Under the pieces are notes generated by a model. It saw only the letters and a program-made list of their open reading frames with translations. It was not told the origin of the DNA and ran no database searches. A program made the position numbers and the translations under genes. Below are positions 62,493-64,000 of a stretch of DNA of 64,000 nucleotides, piece by piece. Location: contig JBAZCF010000005.1 in NCBI GenBank assembly GCA_041671045.1, positions 120,871-184,870 on the forward strand. The letters are read 5' to 3'. Numbering within the stretch: the first letter of the stretch is position 1; each line of letters opens with the position of its first letter. This DNA comes from Parachlamydiales bacterium. GTDB lineage: Bacteria > Chlamydiota > Chlamydiia > Chlamydiales > JABDDJ01.

Positions 62493-62939
62493 ATGCTGCA
62501 CCAAAATAAGACCTTTATGGCAAAAAATGAAGAAACGGACCTCGTATGGTTCGTTTTGGACGCGACTGGCATGACGCTAGGACGCTTCGCCAGTGAAATT
62601 AGTAAGATTTTACGCGGAAAACACAAACCCACTTTCACACCTCATGTTGCCTGTGGCGACGGTGTTATCGTGGTCAACGCTGAAAAAGTCGTTGTAACTG
62701 GGCACAAAGAAGCTCAAAAAGAATACTACGATTATTCCGGTTATCCTAGCGGTGGAAAACTCATTCCTTACCGCCGTATGAAAGAACGCCACCCCGAGCG
62801 CATCATCGAACGCGCTGTACACGGTATGGTGCCAAGAAATCGTTTAGGCCGCGCGCTGATGAAGCGTTTGCGCATCTTTAAAGGAGCCGAGCACAACATG
62901 CAGGCCCAAAAACCTATAGTCGTCAACATCAACGGATAG
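62493..62939 (+). CDS. rplM: 50S ribosomal protein L13
   Basis: L13 is an early-assembly protein of the large subunit. The 148-residue product shows VLDATGMTLGRFASEISKIL, KPTFTPHVACGDGVIVVNAEKV and RAVHGMVPRNRLGRALMKRLRIF. GGAAGTAAT precedes the ATG. A second ATG at 62517 would give a start closer to other L13 proteins. It is 3 bases from rpsI, the usual conserved pair. Confidence 0.98.
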   Translation: MLHQNKTFMAKNEETDLVWFVLDATGMTLGRFASEISKILRGKHKPTFTPHVACGDGVIVVNAEKVVVTGHKEAQKEYYDYSGYPSGGKLIPYRRMKERHPERIIERAVHGMVPRNRLGRALMKRLRIFKGAEHNMQAQKPIVVNING

Positions 62940-62942
62940 ATT

Positions 62943-63332
62943 ATGATCGAAGAAAAAGTTGCAACAGGACGTCGTAAAACAGCCGTGGCTTCTGTGCGTT
63001 TGCGCCCAGGCTCCGGTAAAATCAACGTCAACAGTAGAGAATTCGAAACCTATTTCCCTCTAGAGATCCAACGCGAAGCTATCCTAGCTCCGTTCAAATC
63101 CTTCGGTGGACATAGCCACTATGACATCATCGTTCGCGTTTGCGGCGGCGGTATCGAAGGACAAGCCATAGCTATCCGCTTAGGTCTTTCCCGCGCTCTT
63201 GTTCAAGAACGTAGCGACGTTCACCATGAATTCAAAGAACACGGCTTCCTTACACGCGATCCTCGTAAGAGAGAACGTAAGAAGTACGGTCTTGCTGGTG
63301 CTCGTAAACGCTTCCAATTCTCTAAGCGTTAA
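62943..63332 (+). CDS. rpsI: 30S ribosomal protein S9
   Basis: S9 sits in the 30S head, and its basic tail reaches the P-site tRNA. The 129-residue product has the family blocks ATGRRKTAVASVRL, SGKINVNSREFETYF, GGIEGQAIAIRLGLSRAL, and the C-terminal tail KKYGLAGARKRFQFSKR. Length is normal. A strong terminator follows 13 bases after the stop. Confidence 0.98.
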   Translation: MIEEKVATGRRKTAVASVRLRPGSGKINVNSREFETYFPLEIQREAILAPFKSFGGHSHYDIIVRVCGGGIEGQAIAIRLGLSRALVQERSDVHHEFKEHGFLTRDPRKRERKKYGLAGARKRFQFSKR

Positions 63333-63345
63333 GCTTCATTCTTTT

Positions 63346-63380
63346 ACCCAGGCTACCCAGCCTGGGTCTTTCTTTTTTAT
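63346..63380 (+). terminator. Intrinsic terminator of rplM-rpsI
   Basis: An 8-bp stem ACCCAGGC / GCCTGGGT with a TACCCA loop is followed directly by a T-rich tract (CTTTCTTTTTTAT). It is a textbook rho-independent terminator. Confidence 0.92.
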
Positions 63381-63509
63381 TCTTATATTTCATAATTAAA
63401 TATTTTTTTTAGTTTAAGTTGAATAGTTGCATTAATCTTTATTGATTCTTAATATAATTTCTTTAAAATAATGCTTTAAGTTAATACAAACTACAATCAA
63501 AGGTTTTTT

Positions 63510-64000
63510 ATGGGTATGTTTGCAGGTAATATAAGTTTTCAAACAAGTGAAATACTGAGTTCAAGTAAGTCCATTCTTGGGAACGTATACTATGGCATAA
63601 AAGCACGTGTTGCAACGCTAGCATTTGCTTCAGTAGGCACAGCTGCTTCTCTAGTAATAAGGGCGCCTAGAGTATTGGAAAATGCAGCAACGAGTTTGAT
63701 CAAAAGAGATATCTCCTACTTAGGTTATGCTGTAGGTAATGTTGCTGCAGCAGCTACGGATCTTATTGCCGGAGCTTTACTTACAGTGGATGGCATCCTA
63801 TTACCGGAAGTTAGCCTACTAAATCCAATTACCAAAATGGTCAGTTTCAATGAATATGATCTTTATGAAAATAGTATTGTTTTGACCGAATCGCATTGGG
63901 AAGCACGCCTAATAAGCCCTTTCCGTGGACTAAGTCTAGCCGTTAAGTCACTAGCCACAGGCGTATATTTCTTAGCAACAGCCATTTTCTCTCAAAAAGT
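63510..64000 (+). CDS. Uncharacterised membrane-associated protein, 3' end cut by the window
   Basis: An open frame begins at ATG 63510 and runs without a stop to the window end, giving at least 163 residues. AAAGG lies 7 bases upstream. The product is rich in Ala, Ser and Gly with several moderately hydrophobic stretches (VATLAFASVGTAASLVI, LGYAVGNVAAAATDLIAGALL, AVKSLATGVYFLATAIF). Such repeated weakly hydrophobic helices without a signal peptide occur in proteins of unknown function in Parachlamydia-like genomes. No family recognised. Confidence 0.75.
   Translation, partial: MGMFAGNISFQTSEILSSSKSILGNVYYGIKARVATLAFASVGTAASLVIRAPRVLENAATSLIKRDISYLGYAVGNVAAAATDLIAGALLTVDGILLPEVSLLNPITKMVSFNEYDLYENSIVLTESHWEARLISPFRGLSLAVKSLATGVYFLATAIFSQK

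Overview
The window comes from a bacterium of the phylum Chlamydiota, most likely an amoeba-associated lineage (order Parachlamydiales) rather than the animal genus Chlamydia. The case rests on gene content: a double-length UvrA, the trmD-rplS-rnhB order, pgsA next to glgA, a PhnP-like hydrolase next to hflX, pyk close to uvrA, and many helical or membrane proteins of no recognisable family. The extra content (hybrid histidine kinase, polyamine operon, ferrochelatase with a Cys-rich insert, exported superoxide dismutase, MORN protein) suits the larger amoeba-symbiont genomes. The assignment is inferred from memory of gene orders, not from a database search. The DNA is moderately AT-rich, coding is dense, and operons often have 1-14 base overlaps.

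Layout. 1-1.2 kb: trmD end, rplS, rnhB. 1.2-4.5 kb: three unknown genes, one with an inclusion-membrane-like hydrophobic hairpin, and a DUF4143-type ATPase preceded by an array of TGAGTAAA half-sites. 4.8-7.8 kb: HAD hydrolase, M29 aminopeptidase, ferrochelatase. 7.9-12.8 kb: a three-gene signalling operon (hybrid kinase, receiver, membrane GAF-like protein). 12.9-14.6 kb: thiol peroxidase, exported superoxide dismutase, coaD. 14.6-18.6 kb: ROK kinase, MORN protein, an unknown exported protein, M48 metalloprotease. 18.6-19.2 kb: a non-coding, repeat-filled convergent intergenic region with four 68-bp tandem repeats. 19.2-31.6 kb: giant uvrA, an exported FGE-like protein, a large protein with a papain-like motif and its small partner, an exported CxxxC protein. 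31.8-36.2 kb: pyruvate kinase, Asp23-like protein, small exported protein, msrB, DUF502 protein, an unknown exported protein. 36.4-44.7 kb: alanine/glycine symporter, then pfkB-like/pgsA/glgA and a polyamine operon speA-speB-deoxyhypusine-synthase-like, all on the minus strand. 44.9-52.7 kb: PhnP-like hydrolase, hflX, radC and a 1479-residue unknown protein. 52.9-60.4 kb: mtaB, a glgB-linked unknown, glgB, ligA, a lipase-fold-like protein with Cys at the nucleophile position. 60.4-60.96 kb: a roughly 555-bp foldback element. 61-64 kb: miaB, rplM-rpsI with promoter and terminator, and the start of an unknown gene.

The genes cover translation (rplS, rplM, rpsI, mtaB, miaB, hflX), DNA repair and replication (uvrA, ligA, rnhB, radC-like), glycogen synthesis (glgA, glgB), glycolysis (pyk, ROK kinase), cofactors (hemH, coaD), oxidative defence (tpx, sod, msrB) and polyamines (arginine to agmatine to putrescine and probably homospermidine). 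The most unusual items are the split hybrid kinase at an A7 run, the papain-like candidate effector, the foldback element, the 68-bp tandem repeats, the ATPase operator array and the polyamine operon. I saw no tRNA, rRNA, CRISPR array or insertion-sequence transposase.
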